Shown in pieces: positions 16,485 through 24,259 of a DNA stretch of 64,000 nucleotides. Both the position numbers and the translations under genes were made by a program. Each line of letters opens with the position of its first letter. Position 1 is the first letter of the stretch. Source of the DNA: Leucobacter aridicollis. Its GTDB lineage: Bacteria > Actinomycetota > Actinomycetes > Actinomycetales > Microbacteriaceae. The notes beneath the pieces were generated by a model that saw only the letters and a program-made list of their open reading frames with translations, was not told the DNA's origin and searched no databases. Location: NCBI RefSeq assembly GCF_013409595.1, contig NZ_JACCBD010000001.1, positions 1,550,001-1,614,000 of the forward strand, written 5' to 3'.

Positions 16485-17873
16485 CTAGATGGCGCGGCCC
16501 GGCGTCAGAATGCCCATCGGATCGAGTGTGTGCTTGATGGCGCGTTGCACGTCGAGGGCGACGTCGTCGAGCTGCCACGCGAGCTCGTGCTGCTTCACGA
16601 GCCCGATCCCGTGCTCGCCGGTGATCGTGCCGTCAAAGGAGAGCGCGAGACGCGTGATGTCGTCGATGAGGGCGTCTGCCGCGGCGATTCCCGAGGGCGT
16701 ATCCGGCGCGGCGACCTTGCAGTGCAGATTGCCGTCGCCGGCGTGCGCGACGCTCGCGACCTCGATCCCGTGCCGCCGCGAGACTTCTGCGACGCCAGCG
16801 AACATGTCCGCGAGCCGGGAGACCGGCACACCCACATCGCAGGCAATCTTTAGCCCGCGCGCGCTCAGTGCCGGGTTCGACTTCCTGCGTGCCTCGACGA
16901 GGTTGTCGTTCGCCGCGACCGCAGCGGCGCTGGCGCCGTGCCGGCGGCAGATCGCAAGGATCGCCTCCGCGTGCGCCGCGGCATCCGGTCCAACGGCCTG
17001 GCCGACGAGCAACGCGCCGCGCGGAATGCGGATGCCCGACGGGAAGACCTCCTCGATGGTCCGCACGGTGAGCGCGTCCATGAGCTCGAGCACTTCCGGC
17101 CGAGACGCGGACCCGACGATCTCGGTGACCGCTGCGCCTGCCTCCGGGAGTCCGTCGAACTCTGCCCAGAACGTGACGGGAGGGCCGACGGGAAGCGACT
17201 CGAGTCGAACGACGGCCTCGACGATCACCCCGAGCGTGCCCTCGGAGCCGATGAACAGCCGCGTGAGGTCGTACCCGACGACGTTCTTGCGCGTCCGGGC
17301 GCCAGTGCGCATGATGCGGCCGTCGGCGAGCACGACAGTGAGGGCCGCGACCCAATCCGACGTGACCCCGTGCGCCACACAGCGCAGGCCCCCCGCGTTC
17401 GTCGCGATGTTGCCGCCGACGGTGCAGGTGCGCACGCTCGCGGGATCGGGCGGGAAGAACAGGCCGTGCTCGTGCGCGGCGTCGTCAAGGTCGGCGGTGA
17501 TGACCCCGGGCTGCACGGTCGCAAGTCGATCCTGTGGGGCGAACTCGAGGATCCGATTCATGCGCTCGAGTGAGACGATGAGGCCCCTATCGTAGGCCGT
17601 CGCGCCGCCGACCAGCCCAGTGCCGGCGCCTCGGACGCTCACGGGGACCCCGTTGGCGTGCGCCCACGCGAGCGCCGCGGACACGTCCTCGGCAGCCTCA
17701 GCGAGGACGACTCCGAGCGCCGCCCCGGCAAAGACCGCGCGCGAGGAGTCGTTCTCGTAGGTCACAACCCGCGCCCGGTCGGTGACGAACTTCGGGCCGA
17801 GCGCGTGGCGTAGCTCGGCGAGATCCTGATCCTGATCCTGCACGGTCGGCTCCTCGCCCTCGCTCGCGTTCAC
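16485..17873 (-). CDS. FAD-binding oxidase, GlcD/D-lactate dehydrogenase type
   Basis: The product is 462 residues with a PCMH FAD-binding domain (SVRGAGTGLVGGATAYDRGL near 80; GGNIATNAGGLRCVAHGVT near 150; FIGSEGTLGVIVEAV) and an FAD-oxidase C-domain (AHAGDGNLHCKV and GEHGIGLVKQHEL). Such enzymes oxidise 2-hydroxy acids such as glycolate or D-lactate to 2-oxo acids. GTG 17873 is chosen because GAGGAGGAACC lies just upstream. The N-terminus holds a DQDQD tract coded by a GATCCT repeat. It is upstream of pdxY on the same strand, but the 78-base gap with its own boxes suggests separate control. Confidence 0.9.
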   Translation of the reverse strand: MNASEGEEPTVQDQDQDLAELRHALGPKFVTDRARVVTYENDSSRAVFAGAALGVVLAEAAEDVSAALAWAHANGVPVSVRGAGTGLVGGATAYDRGLIVSLERMNRILEFAPQDRLATVQPGVITADLDDAAHEHGLFFPPDPASVRTCTVGGNIATNAGGLRCVAHGVTSDWVAALTVVLADGRIMRTGARTRKNVVGYDLTRLFIGSEGTLGVIVEAVVRLESLPVGPPVTFWAEFDGLPEAGAAVTEIVGSASRPEVLELMDALTVRTIEEVFPSGIRIPRGALLVGQAVGPDAAAHAEAILAICRRHGASAAAVAANDNLVEARRKSNPALSARGLKIACDVGVPVSRLADMFAGVAEVSRRHGIEVASVAHAGDGNLHCKVAAPDTPSGIAAADALIDDITRLALSFDGTITGEHGIGLVKQHELAWQLDDVALDVQRAIKHTLDPMGILTPGRAI

Positions 17874-17956
17874 CGGTTCCTCCTCGTTCCTCCTCGCCCC
17901 AGCGTAGCGCGCCGCTCGCGCGCGGCGTCAGGCCGGAGCCGTGGGAACATAGAGCG

Positions 17957-18922
17957 GTGAGCACCCAACGAGCCTCAGTACCGTCGGCGGCGACCCCGCA
18001 GGGGGCCGGCCGCTACGCGCCGAGCCCGTCCGGCGAGCTGCACCTCGGCAACCTCCGCACCGCGCTCGTGGCCTGGCTGTTCGCACGGTCGAGCGGCCGC
18101 CGGTTTCTCGTGCGGATCGAGGATCTGGATCGGGCGCGCGACGCCGGAACCGCCGACGCCCAGCTCGCCGACCTGCGGGCGCTCGGCATCGACTGGGATT
18201 CCGAGCCTGTGCTCCAGACTGGCCGCGGGGACGCGCACGAGGCGGCGATCGCACAGCTCTCGCAGGCGGGCCTCGTCTACGAGTGCACGTGCACCCGCAA
18301 GGACATCCTCGCGGCGCCGACCGCCCCGCACGCGCCCCCAGGGGCGTACCCCGGAACGTGCCGGGACCTGACCGAAGCGGAGCGCGACTCGGCCCGCGCG
18401 CGGATCGCCCCGCGGCTCCCGGCGCTCAGGCTGCGTGCGCCGGCGGGGGAGACCCGACTCGGGTTCGACGACCTGCTGCTCGGGCACGTCGAGGGCGACA
18501 TCGACGACCTCGTGCTCCGGCGCGGCGACGGCACCGTCGCCTACAACCTCGCGGTCGTCGTGGACGACGCGGCGATGGGCATCGACCAGATCGTGCGCGG
18601 CGACGACCTCGCCTCGTCCACGCCGCGCCAGATCCTGCTGCAGCGGCTGCTCGGCCTCCCGACGCCGCCCGCGGTGAGCTACGCGCACGTGCCGCTCGTG
18701 CTCGGCCCCACGGGCGCTCGGCTCGCGAAACGTGACGGGGCGGTGACCCTCACCGATCTCGGGTCAGCGGGACTCTCCGCGTCAGCCGTGCTCGGGATGC
18801 TCGCCGAGTCGCTGGGGCTCGCGAGCCCGGGGGAGCGCGTCACCGCCGCCCAGCTCGTCGCCCGGTTTGACCCTGCGACGATGCCTCGCGAGCCGTGGGT
18901 CTGGCGGCCCGCTAGCGCTTGA
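17957..18922 (+). CDS. gluQ: Glutamyl-Q tRNA(Asp) synthetase
   Basis: The product is 321 residues, a class I synthetase catalytic core without an anticodon domain, as in GluQ, which loads glutamate onto queuosine in tRNA(Asp). The HIGH equivalent is PSPSGELHLGNLRTAL, and the KMSKS equivalent is LAKRDG near residue 257. The zinc-site cysteines are visible (ECTCTRKD, then YPGTCRD). It starts at GTG 17957, divergent from the oxidase gene. Its last 11 bases overlap the 3' end of the convergent GerW-like gene. Confidence 0.92.
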   Translation: MSTQRASVPSAATPQGAGRYAPSPSGELHLGNLRTALVAWLFARSSGRRFLVRIEDLDRARDAGTADAQLADLRALGIDWDSEPVLQTGRGDAHEAAIAQLSQAGLVYECTCTRKDILAAPTAPHAPPGAYPGTCRDLTEAERDSARARIAPRLPALRLRAPAGETRLGFDDLLLGHVEGDIDDLVLRRGDGTVAYNLAVVVDDAAMGIDQIVRGDDLASSTPRQILLQRLLGLPTPPAVSYAHVPLVLGPTGARLAKRDGAVTLTDLGSAGLSASAVLGMLAESLGLASPGERVTAAQLVARFDPATMPREPWVWRPASA

Positions 18923-19256
18923 GCGCGCGGATCACGCGAGCGAGCGCGCGGCCAGCGACCCACACGAACGGCACGCCCACCGTGAGCAGCGCGATGAGGT
19001 TCGGCTCGAACTTCGTGTGGCCGTCACGGGTCACGTAGGCGCCGATCGGGAGCGACATTCCGCCGCCTCCGCCGCCAGAGCCCTCGCCCGAGAGCGCCTC
19101 CTCGGTGCCAGCACCGCCCTCGCCGGCGCCAAAAATGTAGCTGCCGACGGCGACCGGCAGGATTGCGGTGCCGTCAACCTCGACGACCTCGCCGTAGGCG
19201 GTGGTCACGCCGGTCTGGGTGACGGTGTCTGCGATTTGCTTCGTAATGTTGGGCAT
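18912..19256 (-). CDS. GerW/YtfJ-like protein
   Basis: The product is 114 residues. The core (TVTQTGVTTAYGEVVEVDGTAILPVA) matches the GerW/YtfJ domain, first known from Bacillus spore germination but common in non-sporulating actinobacteria. A glycine-rich stretch (residues 55-66) follows, and a hydrophobic helix (FEPNLIALLTVGVPFVWVAG) near the C-terminus suggests membrane association. The function in this lineage is unknown. It overlaps gluQ tail to tail by 11 bases. Confidence 0.78.
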   Translation of the reverse strand: MPNITKQIADTVTQTGVTTAYGEVVEVDGTAILPVAVGSYIFGAGEGGAGTEEALSGEGSGGGGGGMSLPIGAYVTRDGHTKFEPNLIALLTVGVPFVWVAGRALARVIRALKR

Positions 19257-19310
19257 GCCTCCACCATACTTTGCGGTGCTGGAGGCGCGAAGTGAAATCT
19301 GGGCGCGGAC

Positions 19311-20153
19311 CTAGTCTGCGGTGCCGTGGCGGGGCCGCAGCGCCTGGGGCTCGGGGCGCTTGGCCACGATATCGTCGCCAGACGAGACGTGCTTAATGCG
19401 ACGGACCACCCACGGCACCAGGTGCTCGCGGGCCCACACGACGTCGTCCTTGCGCGCCTGCCGCCAGGTACGGTCAGGCACCGCCGGCGGATCGAGCGGG
19501 CCGAGATCGTGCTGCACGTTCAGCGCGTCGAGCGCGGCCCGAGCGATCGTGTGGTGACCGAGCGCGTTCATGTGGAGTCGGTCGCCAGCCCAGTACCGGC
19601 TGTCCTGCAGCTCCTCGATCGCCCACTGATCGACGACGTAGCAGTCGTGCCGCTGGGCGACCTTGCGGACGTTCTCGTTGAAGATCGCAACCTTGCCCCG
19701 GATCGAGCGGAACACCGGCTGGAAAGCGACGTCGACGCCGGTGAAGATCAGGATCGTCGCGCCGGTCTCCTTCAAGCGCGACACGATGTAGTCAAGCTTC
19801 GCCGCGACCTCGTCCGGGTCGGTACCCGGGCGGATCACGTCGTTGCCGCCCGCGCAGACGCTCACGAGGTCGGGCCGCAGCTCCATCGCGGTGTCGAGCT
19901 GCTCGTCGATGATCTGCTGGATGAGCTTGCCCCGCACGGCGAGGTTCGCGTACGCGAACTCATCGTTCTGCCGCGCAAGCACCTCCGCGAACCGGTCGGC
20001 CCAGCCGCGCAGCCCGCCGGGGCTGTCAGGATCCGGATCGCCGAGCCCCTCGGTGAAGGAATCGCCGATGGCGATGAAACGCGACCACGGCAGCTCCGTG
20101 TTCTCGTCAGCAGCATCGTGCGGCCCGCCGCTCAGGCGTGAATCGTCAACCAC
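19311..20153 (-). CDS. SGNH/GDSL-family hydrolase
   Basis: The product is 280 residues. SGNH hydrolase blocks are clear: GDSFTEGLGD with the nucleophile Ser, block II Gly around LAVRGK, GGNDVIRPG (Asn) and DRLHMNALGHH with the catalytic Asp-x-x-His. They act as esterases, lipases or deacetylases on lipids or glycans. No signal peptide is visible, so it is probably cytoplasmic. It starts at GTG 20153. It is divergent from a helicase gene across a 181-base gap. Confidence 0.85.
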   Translation of the reverse strand: MVDDSRLSGGPHDAADENTELPWSRFIAIGDSFTEGLGDPDPDSPGGLRGWADRFAEVLARQNDEFAYANLAVRGKLIQQIIDEQLDTAMELRPDLVSVCAGGNDVIRPGTDPDEVAAKLDYIVSRLKETGATILIFTGVDVAFQPVFRSIRGKVAIFNENVRKVAQRHDCYVVDQWAIEELQDSRYWAGDRLHMNALGHHTIARAALDALNVQHDLGPLDPPAVPDRTWRQARKDDVVWAREHLVPWVVRRIKHVSSGDDIVAKRPEPQALRPRHGTAD

Positions 20154-20334
20154 AGTCTCGGCTCCTTGTTCGTCGTGCTGGTGCTATAACCCGTGTCGTA
20201 TATGGTGTGCGCTACGCTGCACTGGCGCAGCTTTGCCCACTTCGAGCGGCAGCTCGGCCGCGCGACGGTGACGACGCGCTCGGGCTGTCGCGCTCCAAGG
20301 CACGAATAAGCGTTCATGGGTAGTCTAAGACGTT
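20154..20334. promoter_or_regulatory. Divergent promoter region
   Basis: This 181-base gap separates the divergent SGNH hydrolase and helicase genes. It is AT-richer than flanking DNA (for example GTGCTATAACC near 20179-20189 and GTCGTATATGG near 20193-20203), consistent with promoters on both strands. TAGTCTAAGA just before the helicase GTG could be a -10 element of a short-leader transcript. No clear operator is seen. Confidence 0.35.
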
Positions 20335-22146
20335 GTGATTGAATCGGCAGAAGATGGGACTCTCCTCCCCGGAACGTTTGCCGCCGAGCACCTCCCGCCC
20401 GCCTATCCTGAGCGGGCCGCGCGCGGAACCGCGGGGAATCTTAGAGCCTGGCAGCAAGAGGCGATCAACCTCTACCTGGAGCGAAACCCGCGCGACTTCC
20501 TCGCGTCCGCGACCCCCGGCGCTGGGAAAACGACGTTCGCGCTCCGCCTCGCCGCGACGCTGCGCGGCAACCAGACTGTGTCGCAGATCATCGTCGTCGC
20601 GCCGACCGAACACCTGAAGGTCCAGTGGGCCGACGCCGCCGCGAGGGCGGGCATCAGGTTGAACCCCAGGTACTCGAACAACGACGGCCTCGGCTACGGT
20701 CGCCACTACGACGGCGTCGTCGTCACCTACGCGCAAGTCGCGATGAAGCCCGTGCAGCACCGGCTGCTCACCGAGTTCACCGACACCCTCGTCATCATGG
20801 ACGAGGTGCACCACGGCGGCGACGCGCTGAGCTGGGGCGACGCCATCCGCGAGGCATACGGCACGGCGAAGCGCAGGCTCTCGCTGACGGGAACGCCGTT
20901 CCGCTCAGACGAGGCGCCGATCCCGTTCGTGCAGTACGCGCCGCAGGGCGACGGATCCCGGGTCTCGCTCACCGACTACGACTACGGCTATGGCCGCGCG
21001 CTCGCTGACGGCATCGTCCGCCCGGTGATCTTCATGGTCTACGCGGGCAAGATGCGCTGGCAGACCTCCGCGGGCGAAGAGATGGAAGCCCGGCTCGGCG
21101 AGGGCAACACTAAGGACGTCACCAGCCAGGCGTGGCGCACCGCGCTCGACCCCGCTGGCGACTGGATGGGGAAGGTGCTCCGGGCCGCCGACCGGAGGCT
21201 CACCGAGGTGCGCGGGCACATCCCCGATGCCGGCGGCCTCGTCATCGCGACCGATCACGCGTCGGCGAAGGCATACGCGCAGATGCTGCAGGAGATCTCC
21301 GGCGAGGAGGTCGCGCTGATCCTGTCCGACGACGCAGGCGCCTCCGAGCGAATCGACAGCTACTCTGCGGGTACGTCGCGCTGGATGGTGGCGGTGCGCA
21401 TGGTGTCCGAGGGCGTCGACGTGCCGCGGCTCGCGGTCGGCGTGTACGCGACCAGCTCGTCGACGCCGCTGTTCTTCGCCCAGGCGATCGGGCGCTTCGT
21501 GCGCTCGCGGCGCCGCGGCGAGGTGGCGTCGGTCTTCATCCCGAACGTGCCGCCGCTCATGGAGCTCGCCGCCCAGCTCGAGAAGGAGCGCAACCACGTC
21601 CTCGAGGGGCCGAAATCGGCCGAAGAGATGTGGGATGCCGAGGCCGCGCTCATGGCCGAGGCCGAGCGTGAGGACAAAGCCTCCGATGATCTCATCGAGG
21701 ACGAGTTCAAATACCAGGCGCTTGAATCAGACGCACACTTCGACAGGGCAGTGTTCGACGGCGCCGAGTTCGGCGGCTACGCCGAGGTCGAAACCGAGGA
21801 AGAACTCGACTTCCTCGGGTTCCCCGGCATCCTCGAACCGCAAGAGGTGCGCGCCCTGCTGCAGCAGCGGCAGTCCAAACAGGCCAGGCGCAGCGCGCAG
21901 AACCAGGGCATCCTCGAACACGCGCCGGACAAAGCGGAGGCCCCCGGCGCCCTGCACCGCACGCTGAAGGAGCAGCGCAAGCTGCTGTCCAGCCTCGTGG
22001 GCATGTACTCGCGGGTGAGTGGGGAGCCCCACAAGGACATCCACAACGAGCTTCGGCGGTCCTGCGGCGGGCCCGCCGTCGCGCAGGCGTCCGTCACCCA
22101 GCTGCAGAAGCGCATCGACCTGCTCCGGCGACGACTGCGGCCGTAA
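20335..22146 (+). CDS. Actinobacterial DEAD/DEAH-box helicase (superfamily 2, XPB/RadD-like)
   Basis: The product is 603 residues. SF2 motifs are Q-like LRAWQQEAINLYLE, Walker A (ATPGAGKTTFAL), Ib region ATYAQV-like VVTYAQVA, DEVHH (Walker B), LTGTPFRSD (motif III), and in the second RecA domain MVSEGVDVPRL and QAIGRFVRSRRRGE (motif VI). The C-terminal 200 residues are charged and helical (LEKERNHVLEG onward). It probably unwinds DNA in repair; the substrate is not known. It starts at GTG 20335. Confidence 0.88.
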   Translation: MIESAEDGTLLPGTFAAEHLPPAYPERAARGTAGNLRAWQQEAINLYLERNPRDFLASATPGAGKTTFALRLAATLRGNQTVSQIIVVAPTEHLKVQWADAAARAGIRLNPRYSNNDGLGYGRHYDGVVVTYAQVAMKPVQHRLLTEFTDTLVIMDEVHHGGDALSWGDAIREAYGTAKRRLSLTGTPFRSDEAPIPFVQYAPQGDGSRVSLTDYDYGYGRALADGIVRPVIFMVYAGKMRWQTSAGEEMEARLGEGNTKDVTSQAWRTALDPAGDWMGKVLRAADRRLTEVRGHIPDAGGLVIATDHASAKAYAQMLQEISGEEVALILSDDAGASERIDSYSAGTSRWMVAVRMVSEGVDVPRLAVGVYATSSSTPLFFAQAIGRFVRSRRRGEVASVFIPNVPPLMELAAQLEKERNHVLEGPKSAEEMWDAEAALMAEAEREDKASDDLIEDEFKYQALESDAHFDRAVFDGAEFGGYAEVETEEELDFLGFPGILEPQEVRALLQQRQSKQARRSAQNQGILEHAPDKAEAPGALHRTLKEQRKLLSSLVGMYSRVSGEPHKDIHNELRRSCGGPAVAQASVTQLQKRIDLLRRRLRP

Positions 22147-22158
22147 GGCTCGCCTGCC

Positions 22159-22238
22159 GCCCGCTGCCCGTTGCTCTCGCCTGCCGCACGTAGCCCCCGC
22201 CTGCTGCACGTAGTCCTAGCCTGCTTCCCGTTGCTCTC
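22159..22238. repeat. Four tandem 20-bp imperfect repeats
   Basis: Units start at 22159, 22179, 22199 and 22219, each 20 bases with the consensus GCCTGCYGCMCGTWGYYCYC. Units 1 and 4 end in CCGTTGCTCTC, while units 2 and 3 carry CACGTAG. The array starts 12 bases after the helicase stop codon and is non-coding. There are no spacers, so it is not CRISPR. Confidence 0.75.
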
Positions 22239-22288
22239 GCGCGAGCCCGGCGCCCGTCGGCGGCCGTGGTCCACGTAGGGTGGAACAC

Positions 22289-22786
22289 ATGGGAAAGAAA
22301 GCGCCCGGGGCAACGCCTGCAATGGTGGCGCTGGCTAACGCGGGAATCGACTTCGTCGTGCGAAGCTACACGCACGACCCAGCGGAAACCGACTTCGGGG
22401 GAGAGGCCGCGCGCGAACTCGGGATGGACGCGACCCGGGTGTTCAAGACGCTGCTCGCCGACGTTGACGGTGTGCTCGCCGTCGCAGTCGTTCCCGTCGC
22501 GGGAATGCTCGACCTGAAAGCGCTTGCGGCCGCGCTGGGCGGTAAGCGCGCACACATGGCCGACCCGGCGATCGCCGAGCGCAAGACCGGCTACGTCGTC
22601 GGTGGGATCAGCCCGCTCGGCCAGAAGACGCGATTGGCTACAGTCATAGACATATCCGCGCCCGGGTTTCCGACCATTCTCGTCTCTGGAGGGCGCAGGG
22701 GGCTCGATATCGAGCTTTCTGCCGACGATCTCGCCCGGGCGACGGGCGGAAGCTTCGCGGCGATCGCAAAAGCGCAAAACGGGTGA
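22289..22786 (+). CDS. ybaK: Cys-tRNA(Pro)/tRNA deacylase, YbaK/EbsC family
   Basis: The product is 165 residues. YbaK-type proteins are free-standing editing domains that hydrolyse mischarged Cys-tRNA(Pro). Typical elements are [21 protein letters not shown] at the start, [12 protein letters not shown] with the conserved Lys, [20 protein letters not shown] and [14 protein letters not shown] followed by [17 protein letters not shown] 22289 is preferred; GTG 22280 would add MEH. It lies between two repeat regions and appears monocistronic. Confidence 0.92.
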   Translation: MGKKAPGATPAMVALANAGIDFVVRSYTHDPAETDFGGEAARELGMDATRVFKTLLADVDGVLAVAVVPVAGMLDLKALAAALGGKRAHMADPAIAERKTGYVVGGISPLGQKTRLATVIDISAPGFPTILVSGGRRGLDIELSADDLARATGGSFAAIAKAQNG

Positions 22787-22935
22787 AGATCGGCCCGGTC
22801 ATTGGGCTCTCGGTCCGTGCGCGGCCTCTGCGCGGTCCGCGCCGCGCCCGGCTGCGCGGGGTGATTCGCATTGCGCCAACATTCCATGCTAAATTATTCT
22901 CTGTTCGGCCGGTGAGAAACCAGCCAGACAGATTC

Positions 22936-23021
22936 GCGCGGATGGCGGAATTGGTAGACGCGCTAGCTTGAGGTGCTAGTGCCCGTATTAGGGCGTGGGG
23001 GTTCAAGTCCCCCTTCGCGCA
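22936..23021 (+). tRNA. tRNA-Leu (anticodon GAG)
   Basis: This is a complete class II tRNA of 86 nt. The acceptor stem GCGCGGA (22936-22942) pairs with TTCGCGC, with discriminator A at 23021. The anticodon stem CTAGC/GCTAG encloses TTGAGGT with GAG at 22970-22972. A long variable arm (GCCC-GTATTA-GGGC) and T-arm GGGGG-TTCAAGT-CCCCC are present. CCA is not encoded. It reads CUC and CUU leucine codons. Confidence 0.97.
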
Positions 23022-23033
23022 CGTGAATCGAGT

Positions 23034-23059
23034 AAGGCCCCTGCTTCGGCAGGGGCCTT
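23034..23059 (+). terminator. tRNA-Leu terminator, first copy
   Basis: AAGGCCCCTGC and GCAGGGGCCTT form a perfect 11-base-pair stem with a TTCG tetraloop, followed by CTTGCATT. It lies 12 bases after the tRNA. It is the first unit of a 34-base direct duplication. Confidence 0.9.
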
Positions 23060-23067
23060 CTTGCATT

Positions 23068-23093
23068 AAGGCCCCTGCTTCGGCAGGGGTCTT
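23068..23093 (+). terminator. tRNA-Leu terminator, second copy
   Basis: This is a 34-base downstream duplicate of the preceding terminator (AAGGCCCCTGC, TTCG, GCAGGGGTCTT, then CTTGCATT) with one base change that makes a G-U pair. Together they form back-to-back intrinsic terminators. Confidence 0.88.
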
Positions 23094-23126
23094 CTTGCAT
23101 TGTTGGCCTGCCTGCGGCCCAGCCCC

Positions 23127-23186
23127 ACCCGGCCCGGCCCCACCCGGCCCGGCCCCACCCGGCCCGGCCCCACCCGGCCCAGCCCG
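23127..23186. repeat. 15-bp GC tandem repeat
   Basis: ACCCGGCCCGGCCCC is repeated perfectly at 23127, 23142 and 23157, with a fourth degenerate unit to about 23186. It is non-coding: the ORFs reading through it are proline/glycine low complexity with no recognisable domain. Confidence 0.75.
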
Positions 23187-23207
23187 GAACAGACCCAGTC
23201 CCACCGG

Positions 23208-23291
23208 GCCCGATGTACACGGTCCCTGCGAATGCACACGGTATCGACGCGACTATTTCGTGTGCGCTGGCGGAAACCGTGTACATCGGGC
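23208..23291. repeat. 84-bp imperfect palindrome
   Basis: The outer arms are a perfect 16-base inverted repeat (23208-23223 and 23276-23291; GCCCGATGTACACGGT and its complement). An inner stem pairs GCACACG (23234-23240) with CGTGTGC (23259-23265). The motif ATGYACACGGT occurs twice on the plus strand (23213, 23232) and once on the minus strand in the right arm. It may be a palindromic intergenic repeat or MITE-like element, or a protein-binding site; no target-site duplication was recognised. Confidence 0.7.
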
Positions 23292-23317
23292 GGGTGGCTC
23301 CGAGGCGAGTCGGCGGG

Positions 23318-23550
23318 GGTGGGGTGACTGGGCGGCTTGGCTTGAAGGCTGTGGGCCGGGGGAATGGGCGGCTGTGGGCCGCGTGGCCGGGTGGCCGGGT
23401 GGCCGGGTGGCCGGGTGGCCGGGTGGGGTGACTGGGCGGCTTGGCTTGAAGGCGGTGGGCCGGGTGGCCGTGCGGTCCGGTGGCCGTGTCGTCGGGTGGC
23501 CGTGTGGCCCGGTGGCCGGGTGGCCGGGTGGCCGTGTGGCCGTGCGGACG
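23318..23550. repeat. Low-complexity GT/GC repeat block with a 32-bp duplication
   Basis: A 32-base sequence beginning GGTGGGGTGACTGGGC occurs identically at 23318-23349 and 23422-23453. Between the copies GTGGCCGG is repeated five times (23383-23422). After the second copy degenerate GTGGCCGKGT units continue to about 23547. No gene is supported here; together with the two entries before it this accounts for the 613-base gap between tRNA-Leu and the next gene. Confidence 0.75.
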
Positions 23551-23634
23551 TACGTTCAGGTGACGGGGCGGCCGGCGGCGGGGTGCGAGCGGCAAGGGGG
23601 CGGGGGAGCACCCGGGGTCGGGCATACTTGAGGA

Positions 23635-24120
23635 ATGACGGAAGCCTCGGACGCGGCCACCCACGACGACAGCGCGGGAGATCGGCGTACCGCGGACATC
23701 GGACGCCTCCTCGGTCTGTATCTCGCCGGGGCCGCACTGCTCGCCGCTGCAACCCTGTGGTTGGGTGGCTGGATGCTGCCCACGACCGGGACCCGATGGC
23801 TCATCGTGCCGGTGTCGCTGCTGACGCTCCTCGCGGTCGCCGTCGGCACGCGCCGCAGCCCGGGGCGACTCCGCTCCATCATGCTCTCGGCGCTCGCGGC
23901 GACGCTACTGTATATGTTCGGTCTGGCTGCGGGCGTGATGCTCACCGCTCAGGCGCACGAGGCGACCGCGGCTGAACTGCTCGGAGGCTCGTTCTGGGTC
24001 GCGTTCGCCATGCTGCTCGTCACTGGTCTCCCGCTCGTCGCCTTCGTCATCGCCGTTGTCGTCGGGGCCGTGCAGCGCGTCCTCGTGCGACCCCCGCGGA
24101 CAGACCAGCGCTACCGGTAG
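23635..24120 (+). CDS. Small four-helix membrane protein, unknown function
   Basis: The product is 161 residues. A polar N-terminus of about 22 residues is followed by four hydrophobic segments (about 25-45, 55-72, 82-103 and 118-142) and a short basic tail. I do not recognise the family. TGAGGA sits directly before ATG 23635, a tight but usable ribosome binding site. It begins after the repeat block and is followed by an ABC-F gene 139 bases downstream on the same strand. Confidence 0.65.
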   Translation: MTEASDAATHDDSAGDRRTADIGRLLGLYLAGAALLAAATLWLGGWMLPTTGTRWLIVPVSLLTLLAVAVGTRRSPGRLRSIMLSALAATLLYMFGLAAGVMLTAQAHEATAAELLGGSFWVAFAMLLVTGLPLVAFVIAVVVGAVQRVLVRPPRTDQRYR

Positions 24121-24259
24121 CCTCAACCGCAGCGTCAGCGGCGCGCGCGGGCGGGGAGCGCGCTGGGTCAGGCCGGGAGCGCGTGGCCTTGCAGCCGACC
24201 GCGTGCCGTCTTGGCAAATCCACAACCGTCGTTTGGCCCCAGGGTGCTACGTTCGTTGC

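Noticed and set aside
22159..22238. CRISPR array
   Set aside because: The 20-base units are directly joined with no spacers, and no cas genes are nearby.
23213..23291. Short similar peptides (MYTV...) on both strands of the palindrome
   Set aside because: The resemblance comes from the DNA palindrome itself; there is no ribosome binding site or coding context.
23022..23634. Proline- or glycine-rich protein genes in the repeat block
   Set aside because: All frames are low complexity created by tandem repeats, open on both strands, and without a start signal.
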